From: Opisthorchis felineus
Lineage: Eukaryota > Platyhelminthes > Trematoda > Opisthorchiida > Opisthorchiidae
Length of the DNA: 64,000 bases
Reading direction: 5' to 3'
NCBI GenBank assembly: GCA_004794785.1
Contig: SJOL01006405.1
Span: 785,251 to 849,250 of the forward strand
The position numbers were made by a program, and so were the translations under genes. Shown here piece by piece: positions 22,901-34,900 of the stretch. The notes under the pieces are model-generated. The model did not search any database. It saw nothing but the letters and a program-made list of their open reading frames with translations, and was not told where the DNA came from. Each line of letters opens with the position of its first letter. Positions within the stretch are counted from its first letter, which is position 1.

Positions 22901-24995
22901 CCTTTCCAAGCTGAATCAAAGACTTGGATCACATCAACGCAGTCCCCTCGTTACAACCCAGTTTTCTGTAGGCTTCCTCAACGTGACCTTTTACCCCACT
23001 ATTCTGTTTCATCTCACGGTTCACCCTAAAGTGTAGCCGTGTAGTCAACCTTGGAGAAAATGATATCCCCAAAGCTATCATATCTTGGCATTACTGTTGA
23101 AATGTGCCGGCAAACCATGGCACAGCATTCTTCCCAACAAACATTGTCTTCTTGGATCACCTGTTTTGGGGCTTTATGGAAGTTTACCGAATGTTGGCAG
23201 GAATCGGGGAAATTTCGCCTCTGTGGTAAGATATGTCACTAACCAGTCAACAAACTGAATGTTATTTTCGACAATACATTAAGAATATTAGTAGGTTACC
23301 TTCTAACAACCCCCTTACGGGTTTGTCACGGAAGTTCAGGTTTCCTACGTCCACAATATGAGCAGACACAGAATTTATTTGTACTAATACTTACGGTGGG
23401 AAAACACTTCGATATTTTAAAAATCGATCCAGATAGACCCCGAAGCATCAGCTGTATCTCGCACATTTCTTAGAAGAACATCAAAAGCCCGTTCGAATCT
23501 TCAGCTTGCACCAAATAATATGCAAACTTATGAATAGTATACAACAAGTGATTGAATAACCGGTGAAAGCGCTACTGAAAATTCACAAGAAACACTATTT
23601 GCCTATTGTTTACTCACTACTTTGGTATTTCCGGCAGCACTAACAGAACACAATGACGGCAGCTTTTTCCTGACCAAGGAAGTGAATACAGCTTGATCAA
23701 ATTAGCTGACTACTACGTCAAAATAGTGGAAGCCTGCTTCCCTGTTGCCGTATATCAGTAGGGGATCGAAAGTGCCATTTCCCCTCTTTTTCCTCTCCAT
23801 CAAAGGACCACTTCATCAGTGGTTTTACCACGCTATTGGTTTTCCTACGGCTATTGCGTATTTAGAACAAGTCACTGGCCACAAATTTAACTGAATGAAG
23901 TAGCTAACTGGTCAGCGAAGAGCTCTTTTGACCTCCCTGACCCGAACTATCAGGATGGTATCTTTTCTCCCACCTCCGGTCAACACTATAATGACCTACT
24001 CACTAATCATCAGCCCCTTACTGTGTTCAGCGCCACCCTACTGGAAAAAAAATCTACCGTAAAGTGTCTAGATACGATCCTACCGTGTGGCCTCACTTGG
24101 CCCTCTACATTCACGGAGTCTTTTGACCGTTTTGACGTCTAGCTTATTATGCAACGAGACTTGAAGAGCTGTCGGTTCCTCTCAGTGTTATTCCTAAATA
24201 CGTTAAAACTAGTATTGTCTCCCACCGATTTTATCGTTCCCTGTTCTCTTCCAGGGATTCCATTGGTGCGGTGTAATCTCAGGGGACGTCTTCGTTGACG
24301 TCGTGATGAGTAAACATTTATGCTTGTTGCAATCCAAACTGGTGAATTTTTCCAATGCCGTACACCTGTTCACCAACACCATGGTAGTCAACGAAGGTAG
24401 GTAAGCGAATCGCCATATCGACCGATCGATTGACAGACCAGCACTTTCGTCTCTGCCAGATGAACTTTAGATGTAGGTGGTCGTGCAATATGCGGGGTGG
24501 GGTTAGTCGACTGTAGTTAGGTTCTGCCAAGTTAACCAGCCTTCATTTTCTATCTCCAGGGCCCAGTTAGGAAGTGCACGGTATAACGCGGTGGGTGGTT
24601 CACACAAAGCACAGACGGCTCAACAGATTGAGATGAAATTTGGGCCGCATGTGTGAAATTAGGTTTTGCACAACTACCAAGCTCTGATTATGTCAAATGG
24701 AGTGGTGACGAAACAAATTACCGATTTTTCCAACGTTATAACCTTCATTGTATGTGAAATTCGCTCTAAATATATAACTACGAATATCTGTAAATACATT
24801 TGATGTGATCCTACTCTCAATAAAAATACGCGGTAAGCTTTCACAGAAAATACCAAAAATACGCATAATACCCCGAATAATGGCTTGAATATATCAGGAC
24901 GGTGCCTCATTGTTTCGATTTATTTTATTGCGGTGGGTCTGACTGCTGACTCGAATGTTTACAACACTTTATATTTTCATTTGGAGAGCTCTTGC
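16905..24995. other. Long stretch without recognised genes
   Basis: Only short frames occur. The longest is 133 codons at 17745-18146 (minus), with an acidic run DDDEDDGGDD encoded by a CATCAT-rich tract near 18055-18090, so it is probably low-complexity. A self-complementary run of T then A lies at 18597-18622. Around 23050-24400 there are traces such as KLSYLGITVE that could be a retroelement relic, but I cannot place them. This could be intron or intergenic DNA. Confidence 0.35.
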
Positions 24996-25009
24996 CAAAA
25001 CATGTAACC

Positions 25010-25065
25010 GCAAAAGATCGATCTTCTCCCGGTCGTACCGTCATCAGACAGCATATGCGTCTATG
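25010..25065 (-). ncRNA. Possible hammerhead relic with 12-base palindromic stem III
   Basis: On the minus strand the core CTGATGA is followed by a hairpin CGGTACGACCG, then GAGA where GAAA is expected, then the perfect palindrome AAGATCGATCTT. The order is that of a hammerhead. However, A14 is G, and the two flanks do not pair as stem I. It may be a decayed ribozyme end or chance. Confidence 0.3.
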
Positions 25066-25069
25066 ACGA

Positions 25070-28000
25070 ATGGTGCATGAACTATGTTTATCTGTTGACC
25101 GCGGGATTTACTCTAAACACCATAAGTTGAGATTTAGTTTGGCAAACACTTTACAAAAAGCGCGTGAGTAAACAGTGAATAAGGTATATCACAGGCCTGG
25201 CGGTGAAAGCAAGAGTGGGTGAGTGATGAGCAGAACCGACATGAACCGTGATTAGGGATGGTCGAAGAGAATCTGGAACTCTAAACGTGAATCACTCAGC
25301 CTATTTAGCTTACCGGACCGATCGATATGATGTCCAAAAACTAGGTCAACGTATGTGAAATGAGAGAAGCATTATGACTGTGTATAATGGGAATGCGTTT
25401 TTAAATGTAAACGCTAGCCAGTGTCTCACTACTCCCGGTTCGGCCCTGTAGCATGCAAGTTGTGTTCGATTCACAATCGGTGAACACAAGAACACTCTGG
25501 TGTAAAAAAAACCTAGTACAATTTAATGGGACCTATTCGATATTTCTCATAAAAATAAGTGATTTTTTAATACTTATTATCTTGAAAACTGAGGATTTAA
25601 CCCAGGTATTCCTGTCATCAGAAAAACATCCATGAGCTTGCCAGAAAGAACCATCATCAAATCTAAACCTTACGACCGCAATGTGAAAGTGCAGCGATAG
25701 GCGCAAAGTTAACAGCTGTGCAATCAACTGCGGAAGACAAATTTTAAGGAAAAATTCCATCATCCACCCCAGGTGGACATTTCGACCTCTATCGGAACGG
25801 TTTGTTCGTTGTCTTGAACAACCCTTATTTGTGTCCTCTGGTGACACCGTTTGCTTTGAATGTGAATAGAAAAGGCTTCTTGAGTGTTGGAGGCATTTCG
25901 ACACTCAGAGAGAACTAATTTAGGCTATGATAAATCGTGTGACTTAGACCTAGCTTTCTTTCAACTTGGGCTTTCGGAAACAGTTTTCGACGTCATTCCT
26001 TCCTTCTTGGCTTCCCTCTTCCGCAACGACTACATGCTTCAATGCTGTCAGTCGCCGTACCAGCTAAGCTGCGCATTCTACTTGCTTCATCTACGTTATT
26101 CATGCTGTGGATTCGGACAATTGGACCAGTTGAGTGACATTATCAACCTGTGCGGCTCCAACACACCATTGACTATTGGTTAAATACGAGGATAAAAACG
26201 ATGAAACTGCAAATTCGAGTGCCCAGAACGTGACTGGAAGTGCCTTAGACATTTTACCCGTGTGTACAAAGTAGTAGTTAATTTTTAAGATTAATAGACA
26301 TTCGTTTTTGAGCAAAGTGGAGAGTAAATAAGACACAGTATTTTGAAAGTGCCTTTCTGTCCTAATGATTTTTGCAGCACGCATAGAAGTTGAAGAGCTA
26401 CCCTGACATTTTGACTCCTCAGACAAGGCACTGCGGTTTACTAATGAAGAGAAATTTCAGGAGAGGTCGTCGTTGCTGTCTGTCGTGTCCACCCGATCAG
26501 GTTGTTAGATTTCAGAGGCCAGAATATCGGGAAACCGTATGGTTCCGGCAATAAAAAAACTTGACAGTTTTGTAGGTTTGAGGCACGATCAAAACCTAAT
26601 CAAGTACGTAGCGAGAAATTTGTACTACAGACACGCCAGATACACTACTGAACCTTTTCTTAAGAACCTTGAGGAAAGCTGACTACCTTTAGAAATTTGG
26701 TACGTGACACCAGAGACGGCCAAATGATGTTGGGAAACAGGGTGACCACTCAATCACTTCTCCTGTAACAGAGGCAGAGTTGCTGAAAAGGTCATGCGAC
26801 GACTGACAGCCGCTCGCAAAAAGACACTAGTTGCCACACATCTGTTAATGACTGTCGAATGCTCACCAACAATTCGAAGAGTAAGACGCTCATCCACGAA
26901 TAATAACACGCCTTCACCTAATTTTTTGTGTTGTGTTTTGTGTTCCCCATGCACTGTTGTACGCACAATAATGATTTCTGGGTGCATACAATGCTCCAAC
27001 CAGTCTACTATACTAGTCCACCTGGCAATCGGGATTACCGCCCAAATGATCGATATTACTCACTGAACTAATTCCGAAGAATCGTTCAGCTTGGTTGACG
27101 AAATATCATTGTCCGACAAAATGGATTCGGGACCGCTGAAGCAATGGCAATTTGATTAAGTTGACCGACTGTTTGTCACCGGATGCATCACGTAAATCAG
27201 TTGATTCCGCCCGGGCATAAAAACCTCTGAATTCAGGCCGAATATAGTAATGAGCCAAAGTTGGACAGGACATCACTGTGCAGGAAAACTAACCTGGACC
27301 AACTAAATTCTACACTTTTTAGATGCAGGCAGTAAAGAAACCTCAGCAATGAATGAAGCAACCAGCGGATTTCTGTCGACTCTCAAAAGACATTACCGTC
27401 TTGATATTTTTCATTCATATAGTCCGATAAATGGGTTACTTACAAAAAAAACAGTAGTATGTCCCACTCATGGAGGGGCCAAGGTTCAAGAGGTTCATTG
27501 TTTGAAAGTTTTAAACTTCTGTTAACCTGTGATAGAAGAATGGCACACTTTCCCGGGGAAACACGATGACGGTGAGGCAGTATGTCATCATTTGAAAGTG
27601 TTTCCAGGATGAGTGTACTTTAAAAATTCATTGCATATAAATTTGCTCATTTAAGTAGAGAACTCTTCCTTCTGTGGACAACTGTGATGCGCCATATTTC
27701 TGGGCTATATAAAAAGCATTTTGGATGCTGTGCAAAGTCCGTTAAAGTGTGATTTTGCTATAATATCTTCTAGTTCTTGATCACACAGCTTTCGAGGAGA
27801 AAAAAACAAGTTATACCGACTGTTGGAGTAGTTTGACCTAATCTTATATGTCGGGCACTTATTTACAGAATAAATCGCTTCTGCACTCTCTGACGGCACT
27901 GCATTTTCCATACCAGTCTGCTGGTGTTTCGTTTGTCTATGTTGTCAGGTTAGATTTGGTGTGACGCATCGAAAAACAGTCGTGACATTTTGTTGACCAG

Positions 28001-28480
28001 GACCGGTTGGTTTGCATGCAATCGGCTGAGCTGTGCAGCTAAGGTAAGTTATTCATCAAATGATGAATAGTCAGCTCCGCACTGACTAAAAGAAGGTTCG
28101 ACTTTTGCATGTGTCCTGGAAGTTTGCGGCTGATATTGATTGAACAACTCTAAGCAATAAACTGGGGCCATCAGGTCAGTATGTCCCCGCAGCGACTGAT
28201 TAGAGAGACTTAGCGAACAGCGACCGATAAACGTGATATGGAAAAGCTGAAGTAGACTTATTGTTCTCTCAAGTTCTTTTTTAAGAAAGCAGCAGCTATA
28301 GCCGTCTAGAAGTTTGGTACCTGCAGTTTGTTGTGTGATGTTTTAATTCACACAAACATTTTACCAGATACAAAAATATTAGGAAATTTTGAGTCACAAC
28401 GAAGCTTTGATTTAAAACTGGAAGAGATCAGATCAAACATTGGGTAAAATAGATTGTTTTTTTTTGGGTGATTGTGGGAT
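25070..28480. other. No recognised gene
   Basis: Short frames only, the longest 123 codons at 25533-25904 (minus) and 108 at 26100-26426 (minus), without known motifs. No repeat family described here was found in it. Confidence 0.35.
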
Positions 28481-28484
28481 TCGT

Positions 28485-28600
28485 ATAATTCAAGTTCACT
28501 TCACCCTCGTTTGAACAGTCGTCCTCCTGACCTGACGCAATCATTTTGGTTCGTTTAAGTTAGCAACAGGATCGACTGGGTCAACTCCGGTGGGGGGTGA
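28485..28600 (-). repeat. Family-E SINE tail fragment
   Basis: The order AATTCAAGTTCAC, CGTTTGAACAGTC, CCTGACGCAATCATT and ACAGGATCGACTGG follows the tail half of the family-E repeat at 7530-7640. The hammerhead core and tRNA-like head are absent. Confidence 0.5.
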
Positions 28601-28604
28601 ATTT

Positions 28605-29160
28605 TAGGGATAAGACTTTGGAATGAAAGGTGCATTTAGCCAACAGAATATTAAAATTTTAACAATATTAGAACAGAAACTTCAAAAAAGGCCGTTTAAA
28701 CTAAGGCACAAAATTTTCCGCCTTCTCTCGGTCCCGCAGGTATGGAATGGAACATTTCCACAGAAGGAGGCGTACTAATTCGGGAAGGTGTCTCTTAGAG
28801 ACCATTGTATTGTACCATATTGTACTAACCAAGTTACCTTCAAACTGTAGGCATATATGGGAGTTTCTTGTTTCTGATCAATGCAGCAGTCACGACGCCT
28901 TTGTTCCGGTTGACCTCAGGAATGCCGCTTTCGGTGACCCCGGATGTAAAAATAGTTTTGTTCGATGTATGGAACTTTTCCGGCATATATTCTGTTTCGG
29001 TATGGAAGCCCCCATTTTTAACGCATCTGGTTCATTATTCTCCACGCTTCAACCAGTGTTCCGTCAAAACTCCAAGAGGGAAATTTTAAGTTCCAGATGT
29101 GAATTCTGTTGTACCGTAAAATCCATCCATGCTATACCTTCAATAGACAGTGCACACGGT
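28605..29160 (+). other. No recognised gene; unassigned 142-codon frame
   Basis: A plus-strand frame at 28747-29175 is among the longest clean frames in the window. Its product is Cys-, Phe- and Ser-rich (for example SSRCEFCCTVKS) and starts MEHFHRRRRTNSGR. It has no signal peptide and no domain I know. In a 64-kb window one or two such frames are expected by chance, so I do not call it a gene. Confidence 0.2.
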
Positions 29161-29163
29161 TGG

Positions 29164-29250
29164 TCAGCAGTGTGATTAGCTCTCATTTAAACAGGGTCTT
29201 GTGTGACTGCTCACGTCACATGGCGTGGTAATGCTCAATTTTCCGACTGA
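29164..29250 (-). repeat. Family-D repeat, 5' arm fragment
   Basis: The string CAGCAGTGTGATTAGCTCTCATTTAAACAGG matches the block just outside the tRNA-like head of the family-D copy at 37573. Only this arm is present. Confidence 0.55.
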
Positions 29251-29269
29251 CAAGTGCGCAGAAAGAAAG

Positions 29270-29590
29270 CCATTGTTATTGGCGAAATGCTCACACTTGC
29301 AGAATAAGTTGATTTTAGTGGAAGACTGGGTTGAATCCCAGTTGAATTTCTCGTTCATAGTACTCTTCAGCTAAATGTGCAGCCCGAAGATTGCCTCTTG
29401 TTTTAGTTGGTGTAATACTCGATATGTCGCGACACATTTCCAAGACGGTTGCTGAAAACTCTTTGACAGCTCACAAGCGGTCTTATCCCTCTTATCAGGT
29501 AGAAGAGGATTCCAAGTTTTTATCACCCTCATGTTCCTTTTGAGGCTTTTGTACAGCATATCTAGTTGAGGAAAACCACAAGCAAGAGAT
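29270..29590 (-). repeat. Family-A ribozyme repeat, decayed (left of inverted pair)
   Basis: It contains the family-A blocks TGGCGAAATGCTCACACTTGCA, GAATCCCAGTTGAATTTCTCG, GTGCAGCCCGAAGATTGCCTC and GAAAACTCTTTGACAGCTCAC. A hammerhead relic follows at 29469-29505: CTGATAA instead of CTGATGA, and the GAAA box is lost. Its partner in the opposite orientation is at 29600-29810. Confidence 0.65.
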
Positions 29591-29599
29591 TCAGCCGAG

Positions 29600-29810
29600 T
29601 TCATTTTCGTCTCCCGTCAGCACCAACTTAATTTGCAAAATGAGTGAATTTCACCAGTTGCGTGCAGTCCGGTATTCAAGTGGAACATATGCTTGACGAA
29701 ATCTTGGGGACTGCACTGATCTACTGAGCCCAAAGAAGGGTGAAACCGGTCATGCACTGTCGAAGATTCTTCAGGAGTTTTGTGAATACCAGAAAAATTT
29801 TCCATCCTGC
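29600..29810 (+). repeat. Family-A ribozyme repeat, decayed (right of inverted pair)
   Basis: Plus-oriented family-A hammerhead relic at about 29715-29770. It reads CTACTGAGCCCAAAGAAGGG, TGAAACCGGTC, then ATGCACTGTCGAAG. Stem II, GAAA and the ACCGGT stem III are kept. CTGATGA has lost three bases and reads CTGA, so it cannot cleave. The unit is the mirror of the copy at 29270-29590. Confidence 0.65.
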
Positions 29811-29814
29811 GGTG

Positions 29815-32800
29815 ATGAAGGATATGTATTTTGCACTTAGTGAGGTCTCAGATAATGAGATTTTCCGGGTAATCTAGAAGATGTGAGGCATTTCCGTACG
29901 ATTTTTCCTTAGATTCGGCGCATATGAGCCGTAAATCTAAGGTACCTTCAGGTCTATGTTATCCGATATTTGGTGACCGTAAGCCTTATGGACCGGTGTC
30001 AACGAGTCTGCATTACGATAACTGTTGTGCAGCTGGAGTTTCTACTGTAGACGACATCCAGCAGGAGAAACAGTGATGTTTTGGTAATCTAATGCACACG
30101 CCGAGCATTGTTTCCCTTACATCACTCAAAGTCGCCTGAACAAAGAAATGGTTAACCATTTTCCAGGAAGAGGATGCTAAATCTTTCGAGAAAAAAGGCG
30201 CAACTCATTTTCCAGAGGAAAGTTTACCTGATCACCCCGCTGTTTGACTGTAAGCCCCACACGTTATCTCAGCTAATCAATGGATTTCCAGTTGCCAGTT
30301 TGAGTGTTTAGAGATACTCGCACCTATAAATGTCTTCAGGTTGTCGACTTTGGTTCACTTCGTTCTATCTGCTGTTCCTTTGCACGACAAGTTCTTTCCA
30401 CTAACTCATTTTTGGGCGTCACTGAAAGTTTGGGCTGAAAACTACTGGAAACAGTAAAACCAAGGTCTCAGTCATTGTACATTTAAAGGAGTTTGTGCAG
30501 TAGTTCTTACCGTAGGAACGATCTCGAGGTAACGTTGCAACCTTTTGGACTATCAATGAAGCAGAACTCCCTGTTATTACAGAACAGCACGGCAGACGAA
30601 AACGAAATCTACCTGATCTATTCAGTAGAACCGTATCCAGTGCAGTTTAATCTGATATAATTGCTCCATATGTCAATTATCGCGTAAGTTCATTAGATGG
30701 GAATTGCTATAGGATGTACTGATAAAGACCCACTATGGTCACCTGCGCCGTTAGTATAATTCTTTTAGAGTTATCAGGCAGTATGTCAAACGACAAAGTT
30801 GTAGTGACCATGCAGCCCTGTTCCTTGGTGATGGTTAATTTTTTCATCTTCAGAGCGACCAAATCACTTCAAGTATCATGTTGCTCGCATTGAACTTAGA
30901 GATGCCCACCTGTGTGTCATGTTAGTTCGACATTTGTGCGGTAATTACAAAGGAACTGATGGTTGCGGATGCATACGTTATGCGGCCATACTCTTTCAGA
31001 TACCTTGCATTCACACGTAGGAAACATCAAATCGATTCACACAAACTAGTGTTTGGCACACAATGCATGAACCACATCTGCGGGTGGTGTGGAACTAGCA
31101 CACTAGTGCACAATGCAAGCAGCTTGTATGGAATTTCTGAGTGCAAATCAGCTGATAAGCGTCAACGCGCCATATATGGCTTCAATTTGGTTTGTGATAC
31201 GTATCAATCAATGCATTTACAGGTGCGCACGCACGTAACTGACCAATCAGAGCCCAGTGTCCGTTTAGAGACACGTGCTGTAGTCTCATGCGTTCGTAAG
31301 ATGTCGGCTTTGTGACGGAGAAAAGTGAATCAGCTCGCCAGTCCTGTCCCGAAATTGGTCGTGGACTATCAAATACAAATAAGAGAACCTTATTACTGCA
31401 TCCTTTTGTTACGACATTGTTATATCCGCACTGCGCTTTGCGTTAACATAGTAGCGGGAGGATGTTCGGTGTGTTGCTGCTTGTCGAACGATTCCATAAT
31501 TAACACAGGGCTAGTAAGATTTCAAGAGAAAGGGTTAAAATGACTATACTGAGAAATACACCAATTTGACCCATGAGTAAAATATCCACAAAATAATTGT
31601 TATTGACCCAGATGCAGCCGCCTTCTAATGCCATTCGGAGGCGGGTTCGGTAATTCTGTGTGAATCTTTGTTGTAATTGTTGTCTACCGTAAATGGTCAC
31701 AGTGTACTTCATACAGAATAAGTACACTCCGATTGGAAAGTTTAGACAGCAAACACAGCCAGACAAATATCCAATGATCATCCCAAGACGGGTATCGTGC
31801 GGTACGCAGAGATTCAACCCTAAATGTTGTTGTCTGTGGGGAACATCGGGAGTGTAGTAAAGACACCATGACGAATGGCGATACTCGTGAAGAATAGCCT
31901 CATTGTTCAAAACGAAATCACTCACTGATGAGATTGCTACACAGTATAAAACATTAATTTTGGTTGTCTACGCTCTCTGTTCTCCGAGGAATATCTTCCA
32001 TGTTGCAGCTGAACGTATTCCAACACAGGGACAGTACTGTGCAGATAAACTGAGTTGAGTCGATGACAATTCCCGTACATGGCCATGCGGTTGTGTGCGG
32101 CTGATGTTCGGACTAAGTATCTCACTACTCACTAAGATATCCTCGAACAGAAGCGTCTTGCATCCGGAGGTATTTCACGAATTTCAAATGGGTTTGTCGT
32201 TAAAATTTTTATAGTGCACCACCGCAGTGATAATCCCCACCAAATACAGGCGAAAGAGGCATTTTCAGTTGGTTAGTGCCTACATTACCACCCTGAAGAG
32301 AGATTGACTTGAGAAGAGGGACCTTCTGGCTTCCTTTGAGAAGGGGCTTCTATTCGGGTAGGATGCATCGAACTATTAGTTGAGCCCACGAAGAACAGCA
32401 GTCCCTTCATAAAAATACTTGCACTAGGTAATTACCATCATGCAAAATACTTTCACGGGAAATGTCTTCCCAAAAAACTCGGGTGCTTACTGTTCTCGTG
32501 GAACTTACTCTCTGAAAGATGGTTCAACTGTGGCATCTTTTTAGTGCATAGCTGCCGTTCAACTCGCAGTAGGCACGAGGACTGCGATACTACCAGATGG
32601 ACCACTGCTAGACACAAGCAGTCAAAAGGCAAGAGTAGGGCCAGAAGCACTGATTTTTTGGTCAGTAATTTCGTGCCTTATCTCTTCAGCTATCTTGAAG
32701 TTGCTATGAATAAAACCAACTACTGATTCAATCAAGCAAAACAGAACACAATCATTTTGGATTTGAAGTTGCTTCTAATATCATGCATCTCTTTACCTAA

Positions 32801-33540
32801 CATTGTTACACGATTTTTCCTATCACCTAAACTCATGGGTGAAGCAGCTCTCATTGCATAAAAACCGGCGTTACTTCGTACTCTCAAGCCGACCAAAAGT
32901 GATGGTACCCTTCAAACGGGCCATTTTGTCAGCCGCCCCACATTTTGCACGTCCCAATGCCACCAGGTAGTTATCTGTGGGAACTTTGTCCTCAAGTTTG
33001 CTTGAAGGTGAAACGTACCAAACCCTGCTGGACTGTACAATAGGATTCTCGTGAACGAGTTCCTTTCGACTTTTCACTGCCCGACCAAACCTTGGTGGAA
33101 TTTTTGCGGAACTCTTCGTGTTTTCCCTATACTATATCTTCCTGCCTTCTGTAATCGTCACAAAATGCATGGTACTAATGAGCTTGTCTACATCAGAACA
33201 ACACAAATGCATGCAGGCTTTTTGGGTATGCCCCGCACACAGTTAATACAGACTCAGACAGAATCAAAGCTAATTTAGAATGCATTGCTGTGTGCTTCGC
33301 GGGTTAGAGAAGCTGGATTTATAGATAGAATAAAAACTTATGAAGGTTTACACGTGACCAGTTCAAAACCATCGTTTCCTGTTAAAAGATGAATTGCAAC
33401 CATGACAGTTAAAAGATTGAATTTCTTTCTGCGCTTTTACCTTCAGAAGAATGAGTGTAAATTATCAAGATAAGATGTTGTAAGTGTGAGGAGATCTAGG
33501 AATTTGTTACTGAAATATCGTACTGTAAGTGAATTTCACT
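29815..33540. other. No recognised gene; two unassigned frames
   Basis: A plus frame of 118 codons at 30959-31315 and a minus frame of 141 codons at 31500-31925 are the longest. The latter has hydrophobic stretches (LSGCVCCLNFPIGVYLFC, and a C-terminal IGVFLSIVILTLSLEILL), so it could encode a membrane segment. I see no matching splice sites or family. Neither is called as a gene. Confidence 0.25.
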
Positions 33541-33549
33541 CTTCTGTGT

Positions 33550-33725
33550 AGGAAAAGTGGCCGAAAGGTTAAGTATTCAGACTACTATTCGGTAGTTTAT
33601 GGATTCAAGACTCCTTAGAGTTCCATGCTATTCACACTGCTGATGATTGTTACTAGGGATGAAACAGCTGTACAGTGCTTTTTGCTCTTCAGCATAGATT
33701 AGTATTACTTACAGGATGAAATCTT
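33550..33725 (+). mobile_element. tRNA-headed SINE with intact-looking hammerhead, family D
   Basis: The A-box-like GTGGCCGAAAGGTTAAG (33557-33573) is followed by the B-box-like TATGGATTCAAGACTCC (33598-33614). The hammerhead is at 33635-33677, and a tail ends near TTACAGGATGAAATC. The same order of Pol III-type head then hammerhead is the layout of schistosome Sm-alpha SINEs. Related copies here are at 4118, 37370, 50720 and 57690 (all minus) and a head-only piece at 55140. Confidence 0.8.
33635..33677 (+). ncRNA. Hammerhead ribozyme, family D, best copy
   Basis: Stem I CACTG (33635-33639) pairs perfectly with CAGTG (33673-33677). The core CTGATGA is at 33640-33646 and GAAA at 33661-33664. 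Stem III is the palindrome ACAGCTGT with no loop (33664-33671), and the cleavage-site base is A at 33672. A loopless four-pair stem III cannot fold well in one molecule but can pair between two, as in dimeric hammerheads. Stem II (TTGTTACTAGGGAT) pairs poorly and is the weak point. Confidence 0.72.
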
Positions 33726-33774
33726 AATTGAAAATATCAGGATGGAGATAGACAGCGGATCTGAAGGCGTCCAT

Positions 33775-33842
33775 GCGAGGTTCGAACCCAAGCTCCAGAA
33801 ATGATGACCAACAATCTTATCCACTCGGCCCTACTGTGTGAA
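33775..33842 (-). repeat. tRNA-like SINE head, other family
   Basis: On the minus strand GGGCCGAGTGGATAAGA resembles an A box and GCTTGGGTTCGAACCTC contains a canonical B box (complement about 33780-33796). The spacing is tRNA-like. No acceptor stem closes it, so it is taken as a SINE head rather than a tRNA gene. It lies just 3' of the family-D repeat, in opposite orientation. Confidence 0.5.
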
Positions 33843-33859
33843 AAGCTCCTGTTTCATCT

Positions 33860-34695
33860 GCCAAGATAGCTTACATAGTTTACTTGACTAATGCTGTGGC
33901 TGTCATACTTTCGTCAGCCTTCTGTTCCAGGTATTCGTCTGGAACCAGATTACTGCTCATTTTCGGCGATCACTGTTTCCTGAATCTTGCCAGATCAATG
34001 CTGGAACAAAGCTGCTCATGTAAGAACTTTCAACCGGAAACTTCTTGCAAAATCCCTCAAACGCGAAAACGGAAAATATGACACACATGATACACATGAC
34101 AGCAAATTTGCGATCATGTGCGCTAGCACCACAAATTCAATAAGTTACTTTTACCCGGCGATCTTAGCTTTGACAGGAGACGCCTTCTTGAGGTACGATC
34201 GATAGAAACAACAAGATGAACAACCAAAAAAGTGTGTCGCAATTCGAATAGGACCAGCAAAAATGACAATGATAATAATATGCATCTAAATCTGGAACTT
34301 TATATACTCACCGCAATCTACACAAGAACGTGATCGAAGTGTAAGTGAAAATTTGGAATATAATTACACTACTTAATGGCCTACTGTTTGGCTACTAATA
34401 AAATAATTCTCGGAGGCACCAGTTTCTAAACATGACTACTTCTTTCGCTGAATAAGGAATGCATAATGAATAGTGATCATACCGGAAACCAAATCATTTT
34501 GTTTCGGCCTGTCGTTGTTCACTGGTTGCACCGAAGTGCTTGTGCATTCGATGACCAAACTGTCAAAAATGGAGATTTCAGTGTTCTGTCTTCCATCGAT
34601 TCTTTCTGCTTTGCCATTTTCAGATGGTGTGAACCTACCTGTTAAGACATAGAGGTGGGTTTTCTATAGAGGAAAATGTTGGTAGCTCAGGTAGC
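33860..34695. other. No recognised gene
   Basis: Only two overlapping frames of 65-72 codons on the plus strand, without motifs. Confidence 0.35.
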
Positions 34696-34735
34696 GTAGA
34701 TGGTCGTTGGCTTGTTCGCTGAGCTGGGCAATTTG

Positions 34736-34780
34736 ATTACAAACGTTTCATCACCAATGGAGGTGACATCATCAATGCGT
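34736..34780 (-). ncRNA. Family-B hammerhead, left arm, C3 mutated
   Basis: On the minus strand it reads TTGATGA (complement 34769-34775), where the right arm has CTGATGA. The same stem II with TCACC/GGTGA, GAAA, and ACGT stem III follow. Loss of C3 should abolish cleavage. Confidence 0.6.
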
Positions 34781-34854
34781 TATTGGGGAGCGTAGTGATG
34801 CGTAGCGATGGCACAACTACCAATCCATCGCTACGCATCACTACGCTCCCCAAT

Positions 34855-34900
34855 AACGCACTGATGATGTCACCTCGATTGGTGATGAAACGTTTGCAAT
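34855..34900 (+). ncRNA. Hammerhead ribozyme, family B, core intact
   Basis: The core CTGATGA is at 34861-34867. Stem II, TGTCACC/GGTGAT around a CGATT loop, is at 34868-34886. GAAA is at 34887-34890, then CGTT: stem III is the four-base palindrome ACGT, and the cleavage-site base is T. TGC after the site pairs with GCA before the core to give three stem I pairs. Stem I is short and stem III is too small for a monomer, so any activity may need a dimer. Confidence 0.6.

Noticed and set aside
23805..23825. CCACTTCATCAGTGG as a hammerhead on the minus strand
   Set aside because: It is a simple small hairpin. No stem II plus GAAA follows.
23051..24530. Traces such as KLSYLGITVE as an LTR retrotransposon polymerase
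   Set aside because: No catalytic RT, protease, RNase H or integrase motif could be lined up, and no LTR pair was found.
28747..29175. 142-codon plus frame as a host gene
   Set aside because: No domain, signal peptide, splice context or promoter. Its length is within what chance allows for 64 kb in six frames.
31500..31925. 141-codon minus frame with hydrophobic stretches as a membrane protein
   Set aside because: No family resemblance or splice signals. Hydrophobic runs also arise by chance in T-rich frames.
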